Assembly (NCBI GenBank): GCA_037447655.1
Contig: JBBHKE010001965.1
Coordinates: 1 to 64,000 of the forward strand
DNA: 64,000 nt
Source: Zygnema cylindricum
Taxonomy: Eukaryota; Streptophyta; Zygnematophyceae; Zygnematales; Zygnemataceae
Reading direction: 5' to 3'
Shown here: positions 10,275 through 21,119 of the stretch, one piece after another
How positions within the stretch are numbered: the stretch's first letter is position 1
How the letters are laid out: every line of letters begins with the position of its first letter
Translations under genes and position numbers: made by a program
The notes under the pieces: generated by a model
Databases searched by the model: none
Seen by the model: only the letters and a program-made list of their open reading frames with translations
What the model was told of the DNA's origin: nothing

Positions 10275-13200
10275 TTACTTCCGTAAATTCCGGTCCGGTG
10301 TAATCAACAAAGAGATAATGAATCCACCAAGACAAGTTATGCTTGGAACTATCCACGGAACAAATACTTTCAAAGGAACTGTAAGTGTTGGGTTTGAAAA
10401 ATAAGACCATAACCATCCTGCGACAGCCGGAGCAGGACCGCCAATAATAGCGCCCAAAGTGGCACTGAATCCTATTACAGCTCCTATTGCGGAAGGGGGG
10501 GCCGCATTTGCAAGAAGAACTAATGCACAAGAATAGCCCGTACTCCCGATTCCCGATCGAATTGTTTTATAAATAAGGACAGCCATCCATTGGGCATTCG
10601 GGTAAGAGTCTAAGGCTGTGAGGCCAGGGGTTAAAACCCAGAGGAAGATGAAAAAGAGAAAGCAAGCTTGAAGGCATAAGAGTGCACCGAAACGTCGAGT
10701 AACGGAAGGGAAGAAATAAAGAGTATACATGCAAACAACGGCTCCATAAATTGCCCCTATAATACCCATTGTTGAGGAGTTATATCCGAGGCCACCATTG
10801 GTCATCGGCGCAGCGACAAAAATAGAGAATAGTGGGTCTGTTGAATGAAAGGCAGAAAAAAAAGGGTTTGGTGAAATTCACACGCTGTACATTGAACTGA
10901 ACAAGATGAGCTAGTCTTTCTCCACATTGTCCAACACTCGCACAGACACATGTCTATTACCTTCGGCTATAGCTGTTAGATTACAAGTTCTTGCAAAGAA
11001 AAAAATGAAAAAATTACTATAGTTTTCATGTTTTTAAGCTTAAGAGAAACTTTGTTAATTGTTTGCATTGTTGCCGATAGAAAAAAAGTGATCGCCAAAA
11101 GTGGTGAGAATCGATGCAAACTGTTTTGACCTTAAAATAAAAATCATTGCACTGTTTAACGAAATCATTACTACTTCTGGAGCATGCGTTACATTTACCT
11201 GCATACATATTGGTAAAACCCAATATTGCAAAAAGTGCTGCCATGAGCATAACATTCCAACTTTGGATCCAATTTGTACTTTGGGGCTTAGATAGAAGGG
11301 GCTCAATAGCATCGTTTGCTTTCGATTTGTATGAAGCTGGTTCATAATCGTGTTTACTTCTCTCACCAAATATGTTTTCTGGACTTCGTACTGTTTCACC
11401 TCCAGAAGAAGGCGAACTCTTACTACAACGACTTTCGGCATTTCCTATTTTTGACAACACATCTCTATTGACGGCTTCATCTGCAATGGCCTCGCCATTT
11501 GTTTTAGGAAAAAAACCCAATCGGGGTTGTGGATTGGTTTCTTTCAGAAAGCAGACTGCCAAAGCAGCCATTAAATGAAGTAAAGCAAACAAGAGAAATG
11601 GAGCGACGAAGGGATATGAACGAAATATAGAAGGGCAGTCCTTCATATCAGCACATGGATTAGCAAGGACACCTCCTAGTAAAGGACCCAAAGTGTGACC
11701 GACACCGAAACAAACAGAGACAATCCCAAATCCGAGGGATTTATTTGTCCTGCAACAGCAACTTATAACCACGTAAGAAGTAAATTTTGGTTTTCCACCT
11801 TTTTGATTAAAAAATGAATGCAACAATCAAAATTCATGAAATTTCTGTAAAAAGTGAAATAGTAAAGGCAACGTAGGCTAACCTGTCACACAACTCAGAA
11901 ATGGTTGACTTGCAAACCACCAAGGTGCTGCTGAACAATCCACAAACAAACATTGTAGAACAAGCCAATGGAAAACTATTGCAAAAGGCAAGGACTACCG
12001 CTGTTGACATGACGACTATCTCCGGGAATATAAGCCATGGCTGCCAGCAAAATACGTTTAGAGTTAGAATTTTCAAACAAAAAAGCATTATTCCAGAGAT
12101 CTGGAAATGTGAAACATGATTGCCGTTTCAGCCAAAGTCCACATCCATCAGTTAGGTTCCAAAACGACAGGATGATCATAGAGGAAATTAAAAGGTGATA
12201 CAAGGTGGACTCTATGAAAAAGGAAGAGGGTGCGGAAGGGGGGAGAGGAGAACGAGGCGGAAGTGAAGGAGAAAAAGCGGGAGGAATGGAGAGGAGAAGG
12301 GAAAGAAGGGAGAACGACAAGAAAAAAAAAAGCCATACCTTTCGGCCTGTCCGATCAGACAAATATCCCCAAAGAAGTGATGTGCAGAGGTGTCCGAGGG
12401 CAGATGCTGTTCCCTGAAGGAAAAAAAAAAAAAAAATTCAGCCAAGATTCAATGGCATATGTCCCATTTTCTTTACTTCATCGAAATTAGGAGGGAAAAT
12501 AGTTTTCTCCGAGGCTTACCAGCATACCCGTATATGTACCAATCTCATAAGCTTGCTCTGCAATGTTGTACGATTGTACCATGTAAACTAGCTGCCGAGA
12601 CAGCCCCAAATTCCATTCCAAAACACGTAAATATAGTTGAGATATGCAAAATATATTTCATGACAGTTACTTCTCCAAGCATTTGGGACAATTTCTTGGT
12701 TCATTAAAGGAACAAGGGCTGAAAATTCAGCGTTTTAACACAATTGATCCTACTTAATTGGAACTTCAGTGGTTTATGTAGCAGCAGACACCTTTACCAT
12801 CATAAGGAAAAACAAAAGAAAACAAAACATGACAGACCAAAACATGTATATACATGGAGGAGCTTTATAAGGAATTGAACATTCTCTTTGTTTTTTGTGC
12901 CCGAATCAGAAAAAGTACCACGAAAGGCCATATTGTAAGCTCTTTTCTGTTAACACATTTGCAGCTAACACTTTTTGACTGCTTGCACCTTAAAGAGAAT
13001 AATATGAGATTTTCCTTACCAGAACTCCAAGAGCAGAACTGTACAGTGACGATACAGTGAGCACTGCCCTGCAATTTACGATTCCGAAAACCAAATCGGC
13101 TGCAAAGGATGAGCTTCAGAAGATACACATGCACGAATTTGTGGATCTCTAAGAGGTTTAATTGATCAAATTGACACTGGAAGCAGCAGGTCATGTAATA

Positions 13201-13893
13201 GCTTTTGCAAATCTAATGGAACACAAAAGGCTGAATGTTGAACATTTTACGCAAAAAGTGACCAATCACCAGTCCTACAATTCCATTTGTCTCTATAACA
13301 TCATCTTGTAACCAGTGACACATTCAGCCCATGGATCTCTTCTAATTGAAGGTTTTTGTAAGTACTTACGCGACAATGCCCATGTCCTTGCTGTAGTTTT
13401 CCAAAAAAGAAGTGTCGACACCGAATAAATTGGCCATGGACCAAGCGCATTGGATAACATGATAGGATATCAGTACAGCTTCAATGTTTGAAAATCGGCA
13501 TAGACAAGATACGGTGTATGACCATAAAAAACAATTCAAAGTTGGCCATTTTTTGAGTTCTTGGTACCAGGGACTTTCCACAATTGTCTCACACAATATA
13601 AACATGACAATTTTTTATCTAGATTATGCTATCATCTCTCCAATGTGTATCGCATGAAATCTTGGACATAAAACTTCCAAATGAACTTCCAGACACAGGT
13701 AATACTCGGGATTTAAAAAAAAAACACAGTAAATTAGAACGTAAACATTATAATTGTATTGAATAAAAAATGAACCTCACCGAGGAAGAGGTGTAATAGC
13801 TTGAGCTCCATTGCGACCATTACTTGAAACGTTAATAATTGAAGAAGAAGAGCAGGAAGGCTCCACTGCACGGACATGAGCTGTCCCGGCCAT
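10275..13893 (-). CDS. MFS transporter, ZIF1-like (DHA1 type), multi-exon
   Basis: Membrane carrier of the major facilitator superfamily; the substrate cannot be read from sequence. Exons on the minus strand: 13893-13781 (start MAGTAHVRAVEP, ending PLPR), a tentative one ending at 13373, then 13068-13020, 12591-12520, 12413-12339, 12040-11883, 11749-11199, 10837-10275 (TAA). From 13068 on all junctions are GT..AG and in phase. Visible marks: IAEQAYEIGTYTGML then WGYLSDRTGRK, the MFS loop 2-3 signature; SELCDRTNKSLG; GVGHTLGPLLGG; a long polar central loop (about 95 residues, Ser/Lys rich); YADPLFSIF..PMTNGGLGYNS. The layout AxxxEIGxYxG...WGxxxDRxGRKP resembles plant ZINC INDUCED FACILITATOR-like proteins. 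The segment before helix 1 does not read like the family, so the second exon may be wrong. Confidence 0.75.
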
Positions 13894-14835
13894 AATGCAG
13901 AGCGTTTCCGAAATCGTTACAAATCCGAAAAGCTGTTAAGGAAAAAGCTACTCGTTTTTGTTGCGTTTTTTTCAATTTTCAGCCATGTGCTTAGTATCTA
14001 CTTCGATTCTTCCGTTTGGCACCAAAGATGTTACGCAGCAGTAGAATTTTATCACAGTAAAGAACCTGAGAAATTATAAGCTTATCATGATTAGAAATTA
14101 CCAAAATATCTTTAGAAAGTCGGCAGAAAGAAGCCCACAGAGGCGCCATCGTTTTCAGCGGCGGCTGGATGGCTCTAAAATTGCTGGATAGCGACAAGCG
14201 GTGCCAGGCAAAAAGATGCAATACACACGCCAGCTCCGGGAGAACAGGGCGAGTCTTACGAAAATATCTTCGGCGTTGGTTGCACAGATATGAACGGCTC
14301 TCAAAGCCGGTTCCGCACAGGGCAAAAGTGGAAAACATGTATGCTGCTCGCAGGTCGCTATAGCGCCAGAAATCGTGACATACCATTGCATTCTAAGTGC
14401 AATGAAATTTCAACGTCAACTATCGGCGAGTTGGTGCCCTCGGCATGGGTACGTACCATGAATTAATTATATTTTCGACGCAATTAAACCAATATGAATA
14501 ATGAATAAGGGTGAAGTTCCATTACAGGAAAAGCATAGAGGTACCCAACGTACGGATTTCAATTTTTTACGAAAATGCGTTAATTTTTTAAGTTTTTGAA
14601 ATTTTCGTAAAATTAGTAGCTTTCGTTTACGGATTTAATGTACGGAAATAATGTACGGAATTTTCACATAAGAGACACGCGTGCAATTCATTTCATTTTC
14701 GCGCGCGAAATTTGAACAAAATTTGGAGGTTTCTTCATTAAAAGGAAGCTGCCATTGACCGCCATTCAAGCCACCATTGAAGCCCCCATTAAAGCTTCCA
14801 TAAACATCTTCACGAACCTCGCCACCTGCAACCAT
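13894..14835. other. Upstream region of the MFS gene, no gene seen
   Basis: AT-rich sequence expected to hold the MFS promoter. From 14450 it is rich in TACGG/GTACG words, and it contains an inverted pair TTTACGAAAAT (about 14566) / ATTTTCGTAAA (about 14602) that could form a hairpin. No convincing reading frame. Confidence 0.45.
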
Positions 14836-16303
14836 GCCTAGGCCTCGAGGACCAGAGTGGGAGCATGTTAAGGCCCCAAAGAATGGGCTACTTAGGAGCA
14901 ATAAACTGCGCATTTGTGTTTACTGTAACTTGTAACTTTGAATACAATGCAGCGACGAGAATTAGAAAGCACCATATTAGAAATGTGAGGCATGGAGGCA
15001 TTAGGCCTTGCAACTTACGTCCGGAAGAGGTGAAGGCACAGTTTAGTGTAGTGGAAACGGACAAAGCATCTCATGGCTCTCAAAAGCGTGCGACGAGAAT
15101 TAGAAACCACTTTATTAGAAATGTGAGGCATGGAGGCATTAGGCCTTGCAACTTACGTCAGGAAGAGGTGAAGGCACAGTTTAGTGTAGTGGAAACGGAC
15201 AAAGCTTCTCATGGCTCTCAAAAGCGTACCCTATCCGCTTTAGATGAACTCACTGGAAGTCCAAGGTCTAGCCAAAATAATAAGGTACTAGGAGTGCATA
15301 TGAAAATTAGGAATGCTTTCAATCGCCATAATCAGAAAGAGGTAGATCAAAGGGATTCTATGCAAAAGGCTTACCATTCAGTCTACTTAATGATCCCTAC
15401 TTCAAGGCTGCAGTGAAGCAGACCAAAGAGATTGGAGAGTCTTACAAGCTACCGTCTCGCAAGGACACGAGAACTCGTCTCCTATCACAGTCTAAGGCGG
15501 TGGTGAATAAGGATTTGGAGAGCTACAGGGAGATGATAAAAGTCACATGTGCCTCTATGACATCCGACGGTTAGACAACCATAGATCGAAAGCCTCTCCT
15601 TAATATTTTGGTTGTCACCCCCAAGGGTGACATGTTTCTCATGGCGGTAGACACTAGTGGGGAGTATAAGGATGTCGAATATGTTTTTAAGGTGTTGGAG
15701 AAAAGAGTTCTTGCAATAGGTGTCGAGCATGTGGTGTAGGTTGTGATTGATTCTGCTCCCGTAAACAAGGCACCAACCTTGTTGCTCATGAATAAGTACC
15801 CCTCCCTCACGTGGACTACATGCTCTACCCACGTTTTGGACCTCATGTTGGAGGATTGGGGCAAGTTGGCTTGTATCTCAACACCCGTTTGAGAGTCAAA
15901 GGAGATTTTGAAATTCATCACAAACCATAGTATGACTGCTTCCATATTGAACAAGCTCTCTACACTCAAGCTTTTGAAACATGGAGAGACCAGGTTTGCG
16001 ACAAATTTTGTCATACTCCAGAGTTTTTTAGAGGCGAAAGACAACCAAGAGGCCTTAATGTTTGATGATGACTACAAGCAGTGGGTGGGCAAAGCTGCTT
16101 ACAAGTCCGAAGGGTCCAAGATTAAGGGCGACATTCTAAGCTCAGAGTTTTGGATGAGAGTGAAGGAGGCTATGGCATTTTTAGAGCGTGTACTACGTCT
16201 AATGAGGGATTGTGACAAAGGGGCCCAAATGTGGGGAAAGTTTATTATGGTTTTTGTTCTTCCACGACCACTGGAGCAGGTGGAGCAGCAGCAGCAGTAG
16301 TAG
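14836..16303 (+). pseudogene. hAT-type transposase remnant (BED finger plus DUF659)
   Basis: Starts MPRPRGPEWEHVKAPKNG with a C-x2-C (VYCNL), a BED-finger-like N-terminus, then a stop. It continues with RIRKHHIRNVRHGGIRPCNL, the region with the usual GGI-C pattern. After a frameshift near 15370 comes YKLPSRKDTRTRLL...SMTSDG, then a DUF659-like stretch (RKPLLNILVVTPKGDMFL, VDTSGEYK, VVIDSAP, THVLDLMLEDWGK) and ETRFATNFVILQSFLEAK typical of plant hAT proteins. Stops replace expected codons at about 15573, 15738 and 15890. No C-terminal hAT dimerisation domain and no terminal inverted repeats were found. Not functional. Confidence 0.75.
14952..15227 (+). repeat. Two-copy 138-bp in-frame tandem duplication
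   Basis: 14952-15089 and 15090-15227 are nearly identical and encode the same 46-residue block (ATRIR...GSQKR) twice. The duplication is in frame and most differences are single bases. Confidence 0.9.
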
Positions 16304-16439
16304 AAGTAGGCATAATTCACTCAAAAAAGCTTACCAAGAATCCTACCCAACAGCTGTTTTCTACAGCTCACCAAATTTGACACAAAGGTCCAAATTGCTT
16401 CGAACTATGCCACAATATAGAATATCACAAACTCTGACA

Positions 16440-17179
16440 ACTCCTAAAGTTTTAGCCTAATTAATCCAACATACACCAAGATATGCAACTCATAATTTTC
16501 CCAAAAACAGTCTGCAAATTACACAGTCTATAAGTCTGGATACATTAAATGTTCTAAGTCCTAAGTCTTATGCTCGTAGTGAGTTTCTACTCCTTCTTGT
16601 TTTATTACATAGTGTTGTATCTTCGATACAAACGTTCTTGAGAGATATGTCCAAAATCCTATGTCACTAAGATCAAGTACTCTTAATCATGCTAAAGCTA
16701 ATTCTGCCACTATTGAATCACTATTACTAAGAGGTCAATACAATTACTTGCCGCTGTCTTAATTATTATTGTCAGATGAGTTCATCCAGATGATGCGAAG
16801 ACACCTGCCATCAAATCACTATGAATCTCGTCCATTCACTTGATTCAGATCAACCGCAGGTGCGTTGTCTCGTTACGAATCATATTTAACGTCACTGCAG
16901 CTTCGTCGCAGCTGCGTTGTCCCGTACTGAATAACTGCAAGTGCTTTGTCCCATCAGTGTCGCAACTGCCTTGTCCCATATGCGTCGCAACTGCTTTGTC
17001 CCATCTGCTTCGCAACTGCTTTGTCTTGTTCAATGTGTGACAGGCATATGTGGATGTCAGTGCCATTCCGAAATACATGTTCTGTACTTAAGTGACGACA
17101 TATGTCCTTTACGCTATATTTCACTGTCTTTCTGCTGTCACATTAATTTATTGAGACTTAAAGCTTTCTAAAATCAACA
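16440..17179 (-). repeat. 3' LTR of copia element A (left edge approximate)
   Basis: The right edge is firm: in the element's sense the LTR begins TGTTGATTTTAGAAAGC, directly after the polypurine tract AGGGGAG (17180-17186). The left edge is a guess from the length of the related solo LTR at 61094-61831 (738 bp), whose first bases (TGTTGTTTTTAGAAAGC) match. Confidence 0.5.
16855..17034 (+). repeat. 25-bp tandem repeat in the copia A LTR
   Basis: Repeated CGCAACTGCTTTGTCCCATC-type unit; the last four copies start at 16936, 16961, 16986 and 17011 (period 25), with two more diverged ones before. It lies in the U3 part of the LTR of element A, where short tandem repeats often act as enhancers (inference). 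Confidence 0.75.
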
Positions 17180-18826
17180 CTCCCCTAAAGCTTTATAATC
17201 AGTGTATCAGCCCAGCTGCGATGTCAAGAAGCGCAGTATGCAGCATAGCAACGCAACAAATTTACCTAGTTCCACTACATCCCAATGTAGGACTTAGCGC
17301 AGTATGGCAGCACAACAGCGCAACATCTCAACTAGCCACTTAGTCCCACTGCATCCCTACAATACTTTAGCTTAGGAGGAGGAAAAGCTTTAGTGAGCAT
17401 ATCAGCAATCATTTTTGCATCTGGCAGATATCATAATTTAATTACCAGGGAAAACACTTTCTCTTACAAACTGTAATCTTACATCCATGTGCCTACTCTT
17501 GAAATGGTGACTATGGTTAGAGGCAATGGCAATGGCAGGGTAGTTATCACACCAGATCACCTGTGGACCAACTTGCATGTATCCCAATTCTTGCAATATG
17601 GATTTCACCCATAAAAGTTCTTTGAGGGCCGAGCTTGCTGCCATGTATTTGACTCCATTGTCGATTGTGGCGTAACCTTTTGAAGTTTGCTGCTCCAGCA
17701 GCAAGTCCCGTTCCCAATCTGCAGAACGAATCCCGTGGTGGATTTCCGGCTTGGCAAGTCTTCATAGCTTGCATCACTCCATGTTGGCAGCTTCACTTCT
17801 CCTCCGCCTAGTGTGAGTTTGAGGTCTTTGGTTCCTGCCAAATATTTTAAGACTCTTCTTGCTGCATCACAGTCAGATTTTCTAGGATTTTCTAGACTTC
17901 TGCTTTGTATCCCAAGTGCTGCAGCAATATCACTACGGGTACAATTCATGAAATATATTATAGTTCCCACTATTTTTCTGTAAGGTATTAATGTCATAGA
18001 ATCATCCTCCCCTGACTCTTAATACTCACTAACAATAACACTTGGTTCTGTCCTTTCTCCCTCTAACTTTTGTCGAAACTCCATTGGAGTTACACACCGT
18101 TTTGTCCCTCGCATTCCATACTCATCTAACATGTTTCCAATAACCTCATTTTGAGCCAATTTTATTAATCTCTTATTTCTATCTCTTACTACCTGAATAC
18201 CCAGAATACATTTTGCCTCAACGAGGTCTTTCATCTGAAATCGTGAATTTAAGGCAATTTTCATTTTATTAATTTCAACCATTGATTTGCTAATTAGTAG
18301 TAGATCATCTACATACACCGCAATATACAATATCCCATCCTCACCCTTTAGAACGTAAGCTGAATGATCAGAGCTTATCCTTTGAAATCATAGGCTAGTT
18401 AAGAATTCGTCAAGCTTCAAATTCCATTGCCTGGGGTCTATTTTAGACTGTATAGAGATTTTAACAATTTTCATACTAAGTGTTCATTTCGTGGCTCTGC
18501 ATACATTTCAGGTTGCTGCATGTAAATTATCTCTTCTAGCTCTCCATCGAACAAGGCCGTTTTTACATCCATCTGATGTATTTCCATATCTTCTATAGCA
18601 GCCAGGGACAACAAGATCCTAACTGTCGGAAATCTTACAACCAGAGAAAATGTTTCTTCAAAGTCAATTTTTTTTTTTTTGAGTATACCCCTTTGTCACA
18701 AGCCTATCTTTATATCGTTCAATGGTGTTATTGGGATTTAACTTCACCTTGAATACCCATTTGTTGCCGATCGCTTTTCAGTCCGGAGGAAGATCCACAA
18801 GCTCCCATGTCTGAGCTTCCATGATA

Positions 18827-19000
18827 GACTTAATTTCGTCGTTGGCTGCCCTGATCCAGTGATGTCGTTCTGGTGATGAGAAGGCCTCTTGAATAGTTAG
18901 AGGCTCCTTGATCGACTTAATTTCGTCGTTGGCTACCCTGATCCAGTGATGTTGTTGTGGTGATGAGAAGGCCTCTTGAATAGTTAGAGGCTCCCTGAGG
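18827..19000. repeat. 87-bp tandem duplication in element A
   Basis: GACTTAATTTCGTCGTTGGC... starts at 18827 and again at 18914. Element B has a single copy of the homologous region, so the duplication arose in A. Confidence 0.85.
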
Positions 19001-19062
19001 CCGCAGAGTAGGCAAAGTGGAAGTTTGCTTGCAGTCGGCTACTGGATCCTATTTCCGTCAAA

Positions 19063-19131
19063 AATTCTGAGGCTGAAATCGTCGGATCCCTCGCAAAAAT
19101 TTTGAGGCTGAAATCGTCGGATCCCTCGCAT
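19063..19131. repeat. 35-bp tandem duplication in element A
   Basis: GAGGCTGAAATCGTCGGATC occurs at 19069 and 19104. Confidence 0.85.
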
Positions 19132-20692
19132 TTCTCTTTTGTCTCTGTGTAGAATTCGTAGGATTCGAATTATGGTCACCAGGCTAAAACTGATTTTGTT
19201 GACGAACTTGGTTAGTTTCAGACACCTGTGTCACCACCGGAGATCAGGGCATCTTTGTGACAATCCCTTGTTTGTAGTCTAAAATGACATACTCCTGTAC
19301 TTTGTGCTGCTTTTGTTGCGCTGTCATTTTAAATAAATCTATCGAGTCAAGCTCATCCTTTACAATAATATTCCTTGGTAGAATTATTTTTTGTTTCTCA
19401 AATACAAAGACTGTATACCCTTTGGAGTCATCATCATACCCCAACAAAATACCAGGTAATCCTTTCGGTTCCATTTTCCATTTGTGTATATAAAATAAAG
19501 CATTTGCTACCAAAGACTCGGAAATGACTAACATCCGGTTTTCTACCAGTCCAGACCTCGTAAGGATTAGTCTCTACGGATCTAGACCCTATTCTATTTT
19601 TTATATAAACAGCACAATTCAATGCTTCAACCCAAAATTTCGGATCCACGTCCTTATCTGCAAGCATGGACCTAAAGCTCTGTGTAATAGTTCTATTTAG
19701 TCTTTGTGAAACCCCATTTTGTTCCGGTGAATATGGAACAGTCAGTTGATGACTAATACCTTCCTTAAGTAAGAAGTTTTCAAACTCTTTTGACGTATAT
19801 TCACCGCCCTTGTCTGATCTGAGTTACAAAATTAGCAGATCCTATAGTTTCTCCACGCATGCTTTGTAGTGTTGCAAGTGGGTGAAGACTCCACTCTTGT
19901 CCCTCATGAAGTAGACTTTAGTAAACCTCAAAAAAACATCTGTAAACGTAACCATGTATTTCCTCCCCCTGGCAGATGGTACCTTTGCAAGGTTGAAAAC
20001 ATCAAAATGAATTAGTTGCAAAAGTTTAGTGGACCAATATTCAGATTCCTAAGGAAACGGTAATCTGTGTATTTTTCCTAGTGCACAGCCATCATACGTT
20101 TTAGGTGACTGATATGAAAGAGTGACTCCTTCTAATTTACCAGCGTGTACCACTTTTTTCAAACCGTCATAGTTCACATGGCCTAACCTCTTATGCCACA
20201 GCTCATCTGAAGATAATGCAGCGGCATACAAAACATCATTTTCTTTATTATCGGGGATATCCATTCGATACGTTTTGCTGGCATCTCTAGTGCCTGTGAC
20301 CGCAATCTTTCCATTCTTGCTAACAACCTGCCGACTATTTTTCAAATTGACCTCAAACCCTTTACTTTCTACCAAAGAAGTTGAAAATAAAATTTACTTG
20401 AAATCCGGGACAAAGAGAACATTGTGAAGAGTTCTTTCAACTGCCTTTCCTTCTATATCAACTAGCAAGGAAACATCAACTACAACCTGTGTCTGTACAC
20501 TCATACCACAGGCATAGTAAATATTTTTCTCGGGTTTGGATTTCAAATTTTTGAAAAGTCCCTTGTTCCATCAAATGTGTGTTGACGCTGTTGTATCCAT
20601 TATCCATCCAATGTCTTTTGCACCCTCCATTGCCGCCACCATAGCGAATAATTCCTCGTCGTTCTCGTTAGAGAGTGTCAAAGATTCGTCCT

Positions 20693-20820
20693 GGTAAGAT
20701 GAAAATGCCGGGAATAGTGCATTTCCTCGAGATGTAGATCTTGTGAAGCCTTGATTGGTAAGATGAAAATGCCGAGAATAGTGCATTTCCTCGAGATGTA
20801 GATCTTGTGAAGCCTTGATT
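20693..20820. repeat. 64-bp tandem duplication in element A
   Basis: GGTAAGATGAAAATGCCG starts at 20693 and 20757. The period is not a multiple of three, so it shifts the gag frame. Confidence 0.85.
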
Positions 20821-21119
20821 GTACCGGCTTTGTTGCCATTCAGGCTTGTACAATCCTGTTTTGTTAGCTCTGTTAAGCTTAGGACAGAATTTATATCCAT
20901 CACCTTTTCCATTACAATAAAAACAAGCATTGAAAGACTGTTTATTCCCTCTCTGTTTAAACTGTTTAAACTGATTCTAGTTATGATTAAACTGATTTCT
21001 TTGTTGATCAAACTCATTTCTTTGCTGATTAAACTAAGCCTTTTTCTCATAGTCTGCGTTAAAGGCCTCTACCTGCCTTTCTGCATTGAGAATTTTAGAA
21101 TCACCTTCCACCTTTGAAA

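Larger units (their letters stand above)
17180..21113 (-). pseudogene. Copia element A internal region (gag to RNase H), decayed
   Basis: Read on the minus strand from 21113 down: gag C-terminal part with a zinc knuckle CFYCNGKGDGYKFC in which the usual His is Asp; protease / gag-pre-integrase (WHKRLGHVNYDGLKK...CALGK, 20375-20049); integrase (FWVEALNCAVYIKNRIGSR, PYEVWTGRKPDVSHFRVFGSKCF, 19667-19244); reverse transcriptase (YVDDLLLISKS, 18330-18019; IIYFMNCTRSDIAAALG, 17997 on); RNase H (ASSALKELLWVKSILQELGY, WCDNYPAIAIA, to 17438). Many stops and frameshifts, and three private tandem duplications. No 5' LTR: the element stops where B begins. Confidence 0.85.

Noticed and set aside
13991-14391. 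Minus-strand frames upstream of the MFS gene as extra exons
   Set aside because: No membrane segments or family motifs; the ATG at 13893 with a good donor at 13781 explains the 5' end better.
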